A model generated the notes under the pieces. It saw only the letters and a program-made list of their open reading frames with translations. It was not told the DNA's origin and did no database searches. Source: Turnera subulata (taxonomy: Eukaryota > Streptophyta > Magnoliopsida > Malpighiales > Passifloraceae). From it: a stretch of 64,000 nucleotides of DNA. Shown here piece after piece: positions 39,701-51,942 of the stretch (the stretch's first letter is position 1; each line of letters opens with the position of its first letter). Location of the stretch: positions 1 through 64,000 of the forward strand of contig JAKUCV010001378.1 in NCBI GenBank assembly GCA_028386065.3, in the 5' to 3' direction. The position numbers and the translations under genes are program-made.

Positions 39701-40030
39701 TTCAATTTTAGTATGGTATGGATGCATATACATAAAGCAGAGTGATAGAGCATTATTTTATTTTATTTTTTAAAATTTGGAAACTATACAAATTTGAAAA
39801 ATAAAAGCAAAAATGACATCACCATGTTTATCCTCTATTGTCCTTTTTCTTTTATGCTGATCGTCGAATAATAAAAAAGAGAAAGTAGGAGAATGAGGTC
39901 TTTGCTTTAATTCTATACCCTGGAGTGTTATGACAGTTAATTCAATCACAGCGGCATGTCGTCTGGAAGAAAGATGTCAGTTGGTCACTGTACGTAAACC
40001 CAAGAGTATTGTCGACTAAAATTATCGCTG
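33780..40030. other. AT-rich intergenic region, no gene supported
   Basis: About 6 kb with no supportable coding or RNA gene. It includes TA-rich runs (35505-35525, 36158-36171) and a hairpin flanked by 34-base direct repeats at 37301-37523, listed separately. Reading frames here are short and lack domains. Confidence 0.45.
37301..37523. repeat. Hairpin flanked by 34-bp direct repeats
   Basis: A 34-base segment (ACAAAATGAATTTTTGTGAG, continuing with AAGAAAGATGAGGA) occurs at 37301-37334 and again at about 37490-37523. Between them TTGCATTTAGTTATT (about 37391) and its reverse complement AATAACTAAATGCAA (about 37451-37466) can form a stem of about 15-24 bp around an AT-rich loop. It may be a tiny MITE or a local rearrangement. 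Confidence 0.6.
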
Positions 40031-40206
40031 TTAAAGATGATTTGTTTTTTTTTTTACAGCGGAATTACATAAATAACACCCAAACCCCAAATCCTCCAAA
40101 TCCCCTCTCAATTCCGTCCACTGAGATCGAACCCATGACCCCTTAGAACCCATTCAAGGAAAATGCCACTGCACTACAAGTAGCGTTGGCTTAAAGATGA
40201 TTTGTT
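40031..40206 (-). mobile_element. tRNA-type SINE with 16-bp target duplication
   Basis: The body is 40047-40190 on the minus strand. A perfect 16-base direct repeat TTAAAGATGATTTGTT flanks it at 40031-40046 and 40191-40206. On the minus strand the element begins GCCAACGCTACTTG, has a pol III box A (TAGTGCAGTGG, plus 40166-40176) and box B (GGTTCGATCTC, plus 40123-40133), and ends in an A-run (T-run on plus, 40047-40055). Head, internal promoter, A-tail and duplication together define a SINE of about 145 bp. It depends on a LINE for movement and encodes no protein. Confidence 0.88.
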
Positions 40207-40810
40207 AGTGCAGAGAAATTGAAACGCCCCGACCCGTATTTACCGTACATAGTAAACACGTGCCGGAACTGTACGACCTGACCAAACATAGCCCAGCATA
40301 CAGTGTATACATCAGTAACTCTGGCTCAAGAGCCCAAAATATAAACATTAATAACATCACAACCGGCCCAAGGCCCAACAATAGCAATAAACAGCACAGC
40401 GGAAGACTTAATAACTCACAAAGACACTATATGCGACACATGATGCAACTATGGATCCGAGTCCTATCCAAGGGATAACGCCGCAACCTGTCTGGAATGC
40501 ATCAAACCTATACCACGAATAACTCATCCTACGGGATGAAAGCCCGCAGGTGAGGGGTGAGTCCGAAGTGCCCACCAACTATGGATAGACGATCAATATG
40601 CAACACCATAAGTTACTCAAGGTCGAAAACAGGCACATAGCCAAAATACACCAAACCAAAAGACTCGATCCAAAACCGGTCCAAGACCAAAAAGACTTAA
40701 ACAAAAATCAAATTTCCAATTTTATGTTTCCGGGCCCCGTCACGGATAAGCTAGGGGTCAGACCTGGTTCTCAATATATTTCGGGTGCCAGACCAAACCA
40801 AGAGAGCCCA

Positions 40811-41191
40811 GGGATCGACATCCCAAAATAGTAACCCAGGGATAGACATCCCAAATATAATCACGGGATAGACATCCCAAGCATAGACATGCTTATCACA
40901 AGTAACCCAGGTCATGGCCACCACAAAACAGTCTTAAACCATCGAGTCGTACCACTACTTACCATGTGACAATTATATTATCATTATCCAAATCCAAATC
41001 TCAGGGATCAACATCCCTAGCCAAAATACCGGGATAGACATCCCATCCAAAACCGAGGATCTACATCCTTATCACAAATTATTATTTAATCCATTATTCT
41101 TATACCAAAAGACACGGAAATAAACATCCAAAACTCAATGCACGGGGATAAACATCCCAAAACCAAATCAAGGTACTGGGATAAACATCCC
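40811..41191 (-). repeat. Hairpin repeat array of LTR B (GGGAT-NNAC-ATCCC type)
   Basis: Perfect short inverted repeats recur: GGGAT-CGAC-ATCCC (40811-40824), GGGAT-AGAC-ATCCC (40839-40852, 40865-40878), AAGCAT-AGAC-ATGCTT (40879-40894), AGGGAT-CAAC-ATCCCT (41003-41018), GAGGAT-CTAC-ATCCTT (41055-41070, one end mispair), GGGAT-AAAC-ATCCC (41145-41158, 41178-41191). Stems are 5-6 bp and loops 4 nt. Confidence 0.85.
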
Positions 41192-42679
41192 GAATCATAC
41201 CACAGCAAATGCAACAATCAACAGTGCAATAATCATCAAACACAACAACCGAGTAATACAGGCACATATTGAAGGAAATCCATCCTCACCTTAGCCGATT
41301 ACTCAACTCTGAAGATAATGACCGGTCCAAAGCCGGCTCCTCGGAAAACTGCCCGATATCATAACCTATACAACAAAACAACATGCTCACATAAATGCAC
41401 ATAATCGGTATACTATGATGCCAATACCGCGAAATAAACCCATCCCAGTTCATATCCTTTATTATCATTTTTTACCAAAAATATTATACCGTACGTATAT
41501 CCGAATATAATTTCGGTACCATACTTTAATTAAAACTCTCCTTTAAATATCTTTTTATAGGACTTTGTCTTCCAAAATAGTAACAATATAATTTTCCTAG
41601 AAATTATATCATATATATGTATTTTTCCCCGAAATTATTTCCATAAAATATATTTCTTGCCAAAATATAATTAACAAATATTATTATATTAGAAAACCAT
41701 ATTTCCAGTAAATATAATTATATAGAATTATTTTTCTGAAAATAAATACGAATTATAAATATACATATATATATATTACCATTTATATCCACAGTATATA
41801 TCAAAAGTATTTACCGTATATTTATTTTTAAGGATATAAATCATATGATATTTTTAGTTCCTTTCTAGAAAATATAATCATTTAATTTATTATTACTTTT
41901 CCAGAAAAATATAATTTATCAGCCATATTATTTTTTTCCCAGATATATATATTACCATTTATTATTTTTTGTTATTATTATTAACGGACTGGGCCAAGCT
42001 ATATTTATTCATTAGGCCATGTCTAAACCCAAGACTTACTGTAGCTAGGCCCGGATGCTAAAGCCCAGACCGAGGCAGCAGGTCCACTCCCGAGCCCATG
42101 CCAAGGACCGACCCAGCAACCAACCAGCCCAGCTGGTCCATCCTTCTACCGAGTCCACTCGGTCGAGACTCACCGGCCGTGAGGTTGGAGACGACGGTAG
42201 CGGTGCAGGACCACGACGTCTACACAGCTTGGGACGGAAGCGCGACCCTCTGATGGTCGTCTGAGAGGGCGACAACGTGTGCAGACGCGAGCTGTTGGCA
42301 CGAACCGTTGGCAGCGTGACTCGGTCGTGCTTGGCTCGTCTTGGCATTGCAAAGGTGGCGACTGTAGAGGAAACGCGAGGCGGTGCGGCAGAAGGCGAGG
42401 CGAGCTGACGGCAAGGCGAGGTCGGCAGCAGGTGGCAGTGGCGAGAGACGATCTGCAGGCTGCGCGAAAGGACAGATCAGTAGGTGCTCGTCGTCGGGTC
42501 GCTGCGAAGAGAGGAGGGAGGAGGGAATGGTGGTTGGGGTCGTCTTCGTCCGGCCGGCTGCGCTGCTGGTTGGGCGTGACGGCGACGAGAGCGAGGAGGA
42601 GGAAAGGGTGGCGAACTGGTGGCGAGGTGGTGTTTCGTGGTGGCGGCCGGCGGTTGGTGAGGTGGAGGTGAAGGTGGTC

Positions 42680-42900
42680 CATAAAACTGCTTTCTGAATA
42701 CCAGATGCTCAGTACCAATGGAAGGTTATGCCTTTTGGGTTAAAGGTAGCCCCCTCTCTATTTCAGAAGGCAATGGTCCCCAGATGAGAATCTCACGCCA
42801 AAGCAGATCCAACAATTCTTAGGTATTGTCAACTACATCCGTGACTTCATCCCAAAGGTTTCACACCATACCAGCCACTTGTCCACCATTGAATCATCGC
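42680..42900 (+). pseudogene. Reverse-transcriptase fragment, endogenous-pararetrovirus-like, inside LTR B
   Basis: The plus strand encodes two blocks of a reverse transcriptase in different frames. The first (about 42680-42774) contains the VMPFGLK...SLFQKAM type motif just ahead of the catalytic site. The second (about 42776-42890) contains FLGIVNY and RDFIPK of the connection to RNase H. The stretch that should hold the catalytic YxDD motif is missing between them, the frame shifts at the junction, and a stop interrupts the start of the first block. It is therefore a dead remnant. The wording resembles plant caulimovirid-type endogenous copies more than Ty3 elements, from memory. It is opposite to the LTR sense strand. 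Confidence 0.7.
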
Positions 42901-43471
42901 TATCATCTGCTGAAGCGCGTGAAGCTCGGGCATCACGGGCATCTTCCAGAGGGGAGATGGATGTGTGAACTGAGCATGACTGTCAGCACAGGACTGTAAC
43001 AACTTTGTCTTGATCTCCTCATATTGGACTGAATTGCAGGGAAGAAATTGGCAGAGGAAAAAGAAACGGTACTGGCTGTTTGCAGGTGAAGATGAAGTTG
43101 GCAGAGAAGAAATGGTGTAGGCAGAAAAAATGCAGGGAAGAAGAAAAGGCAGAGTCACGGGCAGCACAGGGAAGTCACAGGTTCACAGTGGGAGGCGACT
43201 GCGTGACTCAATCATGCAGTCGTGTCCCGTCCGGACCAGAAAATAACTGTAATACCCCATTTGTTATTTTCCGGTGTGTTTTTCTGAGGATTCTGGGACC
43301 CGAAAAATCCATGGAAAAATCCCGAGCGCGGGAAAAGCCTCGGTTTTAAAAAACGACGCTCGATTTACCTTGAATTAATTATCCAAGATTAATTCATTCG
43401 GTAAATCACTGTAGAGAGACTTTTACTGTCCCGGTAAAAATACAAATTTTTACTCGGGCTGTTGCAGAAAT

Positions 43472-45660
43472 AGTGCGAGGAAGTTTTCTCCATCAGTATT
43501 CTAGTAAAGTAGTCAATATTTTTTGTAATATTTACCTTTTATGGTTTAACTACAAATCTTTATGAAGAAAATTTACTTAGGCAAGGTTTGAAGTTCAAGT
43601 CTTCGTACATGTAAAAAGTCTCTATTGAGAGATTCACCCACTATAATTAAATACATGACTCGGGTCGAATTCAGATTAGTCTGAGAAAAAAGTAAAAATA
43701 AAAAAACTACAAATCTTTACGGTGACGCCAGCACGTTATAAGATACCAAGTTCGGATTTACATCTTGAAATTCTCTCTGTAAAGAGAATTGTCCACCAAA
43801 GCATTAAAATAGACCTACCAAAAAGTCCAGATTTTCACACCTTAGCTTTATGTGATGATATACTTATTAATTACTAGCGCTACTTATCCCATCTTAATCT
43901 GATAAACATCTTGTACTTTTGGTTCTGTGCATTCTGTTTAATCAAACTATTTTTCACATGGGAAATTAAGAAGGAAAATGTCAATCAAAGTGAATAATCA
44001 CAAAAGGATCAAAATATGAACACACCTTCCCTTAATTTCAATCATTCAAGTAGCCAAATCAATGCTGATGGGTGTGGTTCACGTGGCCTTGCATTTCTAA
44101 TCATTACTCTATACTCTTCTCATGTTTTTCCCCAAAGACTTGTGACAAACAGCAAGTGCCGTAACTCTCATCTTTTGCTTTCCTTACTTTCTGTCCAAAT
44201 TGAAGACTTCTTCATTGCATATTTTGCAGTTTATTTCACATGTTTATACTTGAGTTTTCCGAGTAATAATTAAACAACCTCCTCGCACCCCAAAGACAAT
44301 ATATAGTGGCTAATGACATTGTTTTGCACAATTTTTGCCCATATGATCAGTCACTTAAAAGAGGTCTTCTTTCGGCTGCTGATTGTGCCATGTCTATGCA
44401 TTCAAGCCATTTCTCAACTCATTTTCATGCATAATTCCAAATTAACGGCTACCTTTTATGGATTTGGGGGCAATTTTTCCAATTCATGTTTCTCACGAGA
44501 CATCACCCCTATTCTGGAATTCTATGGAACAATGCTTTTAAAACTTTTTATCATGCAATGAATGGAATCCCTTGACTTGATCAGTACGAAAAAAATAGGT
44601 GTATGGGGCCTTAATTCGTTAGTTGGGATCTTTACTATCCATTAAGCCAGCCTTATTGCTTATTCAAGTAGTTTAGCATTTGGTTGTTTAAGCAGGATGT
44701 GAAAGTAGAAAAGAGAGTTTTAGTATCTCTTAGTGAATTAACTGACTCGAAGTAAACTAATTCTAGATTCTAGTTGTGTAAAAACATAATTAAATTTATG
44801 CTTGCATACTGTGAAAATATATGCTAATTGGGTTTAATCCAAAGAATTATGGGTTCGATCCCAATAGTAAAGTTAAGATCATTTTGAGGTTGGATTTTGT
44901 GGATACATTCTATGGTTTAGATATTCACAAAATGTTGATGTTGGTGCTGTTACAATAATAATAAATCCAAAACCAATCATAAACCTCAACTATCAGCTTA
45001 AGCTTTTGATTGAGATGTTCACTTGACACAACTAAATATACTTTGAAGGGCTCTCGTGAAAAAATCACCATATACATAAGGGCATATGCACCAATCGTAC
45101 AGGAATTCCCATGCAAAGTGTAGCGGACAACGATAGAAAAAAGAAATAAATTTAGTTGAATCTAAAACGAATAGTGGGAAGTGCAGAATTACAGAGTACT
45201 GGTGTAAGTATATAATGGGAGGGTTGGCTGATCAGAAAGCTAAGCATCCTTTTATGGCCTCATGGAAAGAGAAGGATCCTGGCCCTACAGATTGGTATCA
45301 ATTACAAGCTTTCTATTTTCTTTTTCCAGTTGAAAAGTTGAGCACTTTGGTTAAATCAAATCAACTTGGGATTTAACAAACATAAATAGAAGAATCAAGC
45401 CATCATTGCAAAGTGCGTTATGGCCTAGTATATATCACGGCCAAAGCAAGAACCCTTTTTACAGCTCCATACTCTTAAATCATTGTTGTTTATTTCTTTA
45501 TTCTTTTTATGTGACATCTTGAGCTTATCTCAACAGCACTCAAATTTCCCATTGTTTTTAATTTAAGTACTGCTACTGTGGACCTCTTCCTGGTTATGTT
45601 TTATACCAGAAAAAAACTGCATAATCAAGTCCCGAGTGCAAAAATCACTGGCTGTGGTTC
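43472..45660. other. AT-rich intergenic spacer
   Basis: No gene is supported. A GGTTCGATCCC word near 44850 looks like a tRNA T-loop but lacks the rest of a tRNA. A similar B-box-like word occurs near 43585. Both may be traces of old SINEs. Confidence 0.45.
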
Positions 45661-45913
45661 TCTGATTTTATTAATTTCTAAATTTGTCACTGTGTTTTAC
45701 AACCTTATATAATAATACAAAGCATCAGTTCATGTCTATCTCTTGAGTAATATAAAAATGAGACAAAAGTCTATCATACCTCAAGGCTCAAGCTCAATCT
45801 CAAACTCCCTCTTAGCAGCTATGACTAAAACTATATATGATTAATTAACAAAACCCTCCCCTCATGATCACCCCATCCAAAAAAAGTAGGACAAGAAAAA
45901 AAAAAAGAACTTT

Positions 45914-48900
45914 TCAAGGATTATTCAAGGGCTTCAAACAAATTTGAACTCCATGCTTGGGTTTGATGGTGAGGACAATGACTGGAGCATGGCGATAGCT
46001 GTCTGCAATTGTGAAGCTAAACCGTGAAATCAACATAGACAATATGATTTTAGCTTCCATCAGAGCAAAAGATTGGCCTATGCAATTCCTGGGTCCAGCA
46101 GCAAAAGGGATGAAGTGCCTTCCTGGAGCAAATGGCTTAGATGCAAACCTGTCAGGATTGAACTCATTTGCATCTTTGCCCCACAATTCTTCACTGTGGT
46201 GTATTGCAAGCACAGGAATCCATATTGATAACCCCTTTGGAATATGAAGGTCACCAATCTTGATATCTTCAAAGGCCATTCGAGGGAGCACAGTAGCCGG
46301 AGGATATAGCCTTAGAGATTCATTTATCACCATATTTAGCTGGAAACAAAAAAAGCAGAACACAAAAGAAAGTTAGTTGCTTGGTAGATACTCGTATCTA
46401 AATGGCAAAGACCTTTCTGAATTTTGACTCACTTTCTCAGATTCTAACACTAATCACCACTAGGGGTGGGCGGCTGGGGTGTTTAATAAGTTTATTAATT
46501 GTACCTTTAGATCAATTAGCAGAGAAAGAATTCTGAAGTGGAGAGCCATGAAATGAGGTCCAAAGATTAAGAAATATTTTCTTTCTGTCTTTTTTTCAAG
46601 GCTACTGACCCTCTAAGCAACAATCATTAAAAGAACTGGTGCATTTTTCTCTAGCAACTTAATTGGACGAAGGCTAATTAGAAAAGAAAACAAGAAACAA
46701 TTTAAGGACAACATAAAACATGATATATGAGCTTGAGCGAGAAGTAGGATCTGGTAGGTATAGCTTTTAGTTGGAAGTTTCGAAGCATTAGGCAATGCCG
46801 ACCGGGAAGAAGCCACGTGCAATGCCACTAATTATATCTTATCAGAACCTGAAGTTGGCACTTCTATGTATGAAGTCTAAAAAGAGAGGGTCAATTGTCC
46901 TTCTATTTGTTTTTTTTTTAATCAAAGAAAACAGGGGTCAGTTTATAATTGAAATACTATATAGTATATGTTTGGTAGAGCCAGGATATACATATATATA
47001 TTGCCAGAGTCAAATACAGTAAGTTGGTTCTTTCTTTGGCTGTGGTGTCTGGCCTTTTGCATAGTTCTGGTATGGTTAGGTGCTTGGATAAATACTCTGT
47101 TGAATTAACAAATAACAACATTCCTTTATTAAAAGTGATCGAAATTTCTAGCCAAGTCTTTTGTTGTCTACTTGAGAGAGCAGAAGGGGTTTAGAAAAGT
47201 ATAGTGAATGAGTAGTAATTTCTTTGCTTACCACAGTGAATTTGGAGAGATGATCAAGCGAGGGCGTTTCACCATTGCAGACTGCATTTACCTCTGCCCG
47301 AACTTTTTCCTGCCAAGAAGGGTTGCTAGCTAGAAGCATAACAGTCCATGTGAGTAAAAGAGCAGTTGTTTCATGACCCGCAAAGAAGAATGTTTTGCAC
47401 TCGTCCATGATCAGCTGTAGGTTTAGACTGAACCCATCACTCCTCTTCTTTTGCATCTCAGCTAAAAGCATACCCAATAAATCATTCCCATAAGAACTGC
47501 TCCTACCAATCTCCACGCAATCCTGTCGGCTTTGTATGATCTCCATTAGTAGCCTCTCCACTTCTGACTTCAAAGATTTAATTTCTCTATTGTACTTGCT
47601 AGGATAAAACCTGCGACAAGAGAAGAAAAAAATAATGCCATTTGTTATGACAACACATATTCAGCATCACATGGTTCTATTTTGCTGCTAGTTGCAAAAG
47701 GAATCACAGATAAGATATCAGCAACTAAAACCAACTTGAAAGCACTTGACAAAGGAGAGAAAAACATACATGGAATCTATCACATCTTATGTTTTTTTTT
47801 TTCTTTTCCAGAAAGGAATTAAAAAGAAAATAAACACATACGTCATTTTTACCACAGGCCTAGGAATCTGAAAAAAAAATATATATATACTCTGAACAGG
47901 ACTCACCGGCTTCCGGGCAGGCAGAGGTGCCTGGTTGCTTGTGCACAAAGACGTTGAAGAGCATTTAAGAGGTGGAAAATTTGCTTCCCTTTCTCATAGC
48001 TGCTATCAAATTCGGTTCTTGAAATTATGTCAGCAGTAACTCCAGTCATGTATTCTCCAATTTCAATCTCAGCTTTGCCTGATTCCACTGCATTTTGCAG
48101 TGACCGAAGCATGTTCTTTGTGCATTCCACCATAAGACCCGCGTAGCTCTGCAAGGAAATGAAAACCATATAAGCCAATCATTAAAATGATTACATCTAA
48201 AATCATTATAAAATAGAGCAATCAGAATTTCAGTCTTAATTATAGATAACACAAGTGCATACATATATATATATATTTTATATATGTTACCTTGAGTTTT
48301 TCTCCCATGAATGCAGGAGCAGCAATATGGCGTTGGTGGTACCAATCACTGCCATTAGCCATTAGCAGACCGCGACCAATAAAATGTTTTGTTCCTTCTC
48401 GTTGCAGCCATGATTTGCCAGCTTTAGTGCTGTACTTGGTCAAAAGTTCTTTGATCAACTCAGTCTCGGTTATGCACATCCGTGGCTCCACTCCATTCCA
48501 GAATATGAATCTTTTCCCTGCAAAAATCTCAGGGATCAACCGAAGCTAGCTGTACTGTTGTTTTATGTTTTAATTAATGATGTTACCATATATATCAGAT
48601 ATGCAAATTAATTTTTACTATATGTATGTGCATACCATATTGTTTAGACCAGGCAACATAATGCGGGAGAAGGCGACCGACGGTGTCATGGGTGATATGG
48701 TCCATGTCCATGGAAGTGGATTTGGAGACCAAAGCGGCCACGTCTAAAATGTTGCCAGTGAGGGGGCGGGGTTTTGGGCCACGCACTCCTTGCTTCTCCA
48801 TAATTTTCTTGATGCGTCTTGGTGTTAGAAAGTAGCATGAGATGGTGTCATATGCAACCTTAATGAACATAGAGGAGAATATGACCACTAGGCTTGATAA

Positions 48901-48921
48901 CACCAAAAACAATATGGCCAT
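45914..48921 (-). CDS. CYP735A: Cytochrome P450 CYP735A, cytokinin trans-hydroxylase (5 exons, 519 aa)
   Basis: An ER-anchored monooxygenase that hydroxylates the side chain of isopentenyladenine nucleotides to give trans-zeatin-type cytokinins. Exons (minus) are 48921-48636, 48517-48291, 48148-47907, 47610-47232 and 46339-45914. All introns are GT/AG and phases close to a 519-residue protein. An N-terminal membrane anchor (MAILFLVLSSLVVIFSS) is followed by the family block YDTISCYFLTPRRIKKIM. Further landmarks are WLQREGTKHFIGRGLLMANG, the I-helix AGHETT (residues 329-334), ExxR (ESLR, 385-388), FNPDRF, and the heme loop FAAGPRNCIG with Cys464. These match the CYP735A branch of the CYP72 clan closely. 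ATG 48921 was chosen because it aligns with the family start; an in-frame ATG 20 codons upstream would add an unlikely extension. The gene is intact. Confidence 0.95.
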
Positions 48922-49062
48922 GGTGGTGGTGGTGATGATCAAACCCAGTATTCTTAGTTTTACCACACAGCACACACCCACAGGATGATCAAAAGGAGCA
49001 AGAAGAGAGAAAAGAGGGACAGCGGGGAGCGAGTTGGTTTCAGTGAAAACTATGGTGCCATT

Positions 49063-49070
49063 AATTTATA
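49063..49070 (-). promoter_or_regulatory. TATA box of CYP735A
   Basis: TATAAATT on the minus strand, about 142 bases upstream of the ATG at 48921, implies a leader of about 110 bases. A long AG-rich leader (around 48990-49020 on the plus strand) lies between. Confidence 0.65.
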
Positions 49071-49099
49071 GCCATGGCATAAGAACCCAACAGTACATG

Positions 49100-51937
49100 A
49101 CTTGTTGTAAAGGTAGCAATACTATTTTTTTTCCCTGTACTTGCCAAGAAATAGAAAAACCTTTTACACACAGTTATGGGAGGTTGTTTTCAATATGCTA
49201 ATAAAATCGCACTAAAAATTCTCATTTTTTTTCCATTAAAGATGAGATCCCCACAAGTTTTTGGTTAAGAGGTTGTAATCAAGGTTATTTTATAGCAAGG
49301 ATTTGCTAGTCAAGGGGTGGCTAAGAGAGTCACTGTTTTTCAAGTTCAACACTGGTCAAAATCGGATAGTCACTTAGCATAAAGAAAATAAAATCGTATA
49401 GTCACTTTTACATACAAAATTCTAATTCAAGGAAGGGATCACAGTACAAGCAGCAGCCACAGAAAGCCATAGGTTCACTCTACCATTTAATCCCTCTCCC
49501 TATGGCTCGATGGGTCACTCTTGTAAGGTAGAACCACTATCAATAGTACAATTTCTATACACTCGCTTCCACCAGCATTCGAAACCTGGACTTTGGGGTT
49601 TAAGAGGAAATGCAATATGCTTTATCACCACACCTAATAACAATACCACTATAAGTGCTTGCTGAACCCGGTAGTTTGCCCTGGCCCTGGACTGGGGAGC
49701 CTCCCCCAACCTAAACTTTAATTCACCAAAAAAAATAACAATATATATTTTTTTATTACTAAATAAACATTAAGTTGCTTGTCTCTAGACTTATCCTCCT
49801 AAGTTATACACTAACAAATATATGAACTCACTATATCAATATTGTTATTAATTATTATTAATATTGACCACTACATATTAATATATTATCATTTTTGGTC
49901 AGCAATCTTGAAACTAAATAGATTTACGAGTATATCTTAAGACTAGACAGTCTTAGACGCCGGTTCTCAAGGCCCACAAATCACTCTCGATTGGTACTAC
50001 AAATATTATCAAAATATGAGCTAATAAATTTTATGTATGATTTGTTTATCTGTAATTTTATATCGTATTCTTCCTTGTTTTCCAATTAGCTTAGTAAATT
50101 AAGGGATTAGTTTCTAAGTATGGGTTCAAGGTGTGTTTCCGAGCAAAATTTAATAATCTGGCTGCTTTCTAGGGAGAACAAAACCTTAAAAATTAAGTAC
50201 ACGATGCGTTCAAACTAATCCAAGATAAATAACAACAACAATTACCTAACAGTTTATGTTGTAACTCAAATGTTTTATCCCTAATATGTATCATTCCCAT
50301 TTTAGCAGATACTCCAGGGAAGGCTAAATTTGGGATTGTCATGCAGTGTTCATCAATACATTTCTGTGCCTGTACTGGACGTCATTTATAATTTCGATAT
50401 TTCCAGATAAAATCTAGATTGCTTTTACCTATTCATTTCCATGAAAAATTATATTCCTTTTAAATTAATTAGTTTATAATCGAATCCAAAACAAATCTGT
50501 TTACGTTCATTTCATTCATCTAATGTTCACCCAATATTGGTATGCTTTACTTTCTTTGGTAGAAAAAGTTTTTGTTAGTATAGCATATCTGATTATCATT
50601 CTCGACAAAAGAAAAAAATATCATTCTCGACAAAAGAAAAAAATCTGGTTATCATTAAAATGGAATCCTGCTGTGTTTTTTTCCCCCCTTTATTGAACTA
50701 TTATCTTGATCAAGTTGTGTGTGTATTAGGATTAAAACTAGAATTAGAATTAAAAAAAGGATTAAAACTAGATCTTATCCGGTTAATATTCCAATTTTAC
50801 CCAAAAATATTTAATATTTATTTAAAAAAAAACACTTAATGTTGTTGGTAATTATTACTCTACTCAGCATGATTATATACATTTTTTTGTCAAATAAAAA
50901 ATAACTTACTGATTATATTTTCTTTGATGATATTTATTGGCCACAGGTCAACATTCTTTATGGATTCTCAACATATGATTGCATATTAAGCAAATAATTG
51001 ATAAAAAATCTTTAACACATAGTGGCATGGAGATACATTTTGTATCCTCGATGCATTGTTTTCTTGAAAGCTATCTATATATACTGCTGGATACAGGTTT
51101 TGTACTTTTATTGATTCATATTTTGCATGATTGGATTTCTTATTTTCCAAGGTAAAGAGAGAGAAGCATATTGCTGTCCTACTCAACCAATGGGAATTTC
51201 GTGAACCCCATATCTGCCAGGTCTTTCTAGTTCCAATTTCCCCATTCATTCACCCTGTCAGTTAATCATTGAGGCATTTTTTTTTTTTTTCTGGACAGGC
51301 CACAACAAGCTTCCAATAAAAAGAAAAAGCAATCAACATTCACCAAAATATATATTCTTTTGGGCTATAAGCATAGGCATAATAGAAATGTTAGTGGCCA
51401 CTTCTCTGCCCCCTGTTTAAACAAAACAACCAAAACTGGTAGAATCAATTATATATGAATAACACAAGTTGTGCATTTATTTGTCTTTATTTGTAGACAG
51501 TAGTTTCCTTTCAAAAAGAAAAAAGAATACCCAATATGTATGATGGGAGAAACAAATTTAAATTGTGACAGAAAACAAGAAGGGTATGTGTAAAGCAGTG
51601 AACCTAATGTAATGGAATATATGTGAATTTAATTGCATAATACTAATTATGATTTTATACCTACATTTTTTTCTCAATTCTTTTTTTTAATATAGTAATG
51701 CTCGGTCTATTGATTAACGAATATTCAGAATACATGACACAGACTGATAAAATTGGCAGGGTTGTTGCATTGCATTTGCAGCCATATAGTTTGCATTTGC
51801 CATCTTATTTTTTTCATATTCAAGTTTCTGCTCAATCATTGTTCGGCATCAGTAACAATAAGATGCAGATCCAACAATTAGCAACTGACAATTAATGCGT
51901 CCTTCAAGGCATCTACCCTTGTATGTTGGGTTTATAA
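49100..51937. other. Intergenic spacer with a possible old SINE
   Basis: No gene is supported. The segment 49490-49735 read on the minus strand has a GGTTTCGAATGC-type word (B-box-like) and a purine-rich head, which could be an old SINE; I cannot find its target duplication. A 25-base unit ending in GACAAAAGAAAAAAAT is tandemly doubled near 50597-50643. Confidence 0.4.
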
Positions 51938-51942
51938 TTTAT

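Larger units (their letters stand above)
40220..43466 (-). mobile_element. Solo LTR B of the long-LTR family (3,247 bp)
   Basis: The plus-strand left end is TGAAACGCCCCGACCCG and the right end GGGCTGTTGCA. GAAAT flanks both sides (40215-40219, 43467-43471). Sense strand is minus. In sense order it has the conserved ACAGCCCGAG end, a segment with a foreign reverse-transcriptase fragment (42680-42900, plus strand), a GC-rich leader ending in GGCCG|GTGAGT at 42174, an AT-rich part, the 76-nt AG...GTGAGG block (41365-41290), a GGGAT-type hairpin array (41191-40811), and the conserved 3' end. No interior remains. It lies 14 bases from the SINE. Confidence 0.9.

Noticed and set aside
44820..44890. 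tRNA-like T-loop GGTTCGATCCC
   Set aside because: No D-arm, anticodon stem or acceptor stem of the right spacing; probably an old SINE trace or chance.
48922..48981. 20-residue upstream extension of CYP735A
   Set aside because: The family start aligns with ATG 48921; the extension adds a polar and Thr-rich stretch ahead of the membrane anchor.
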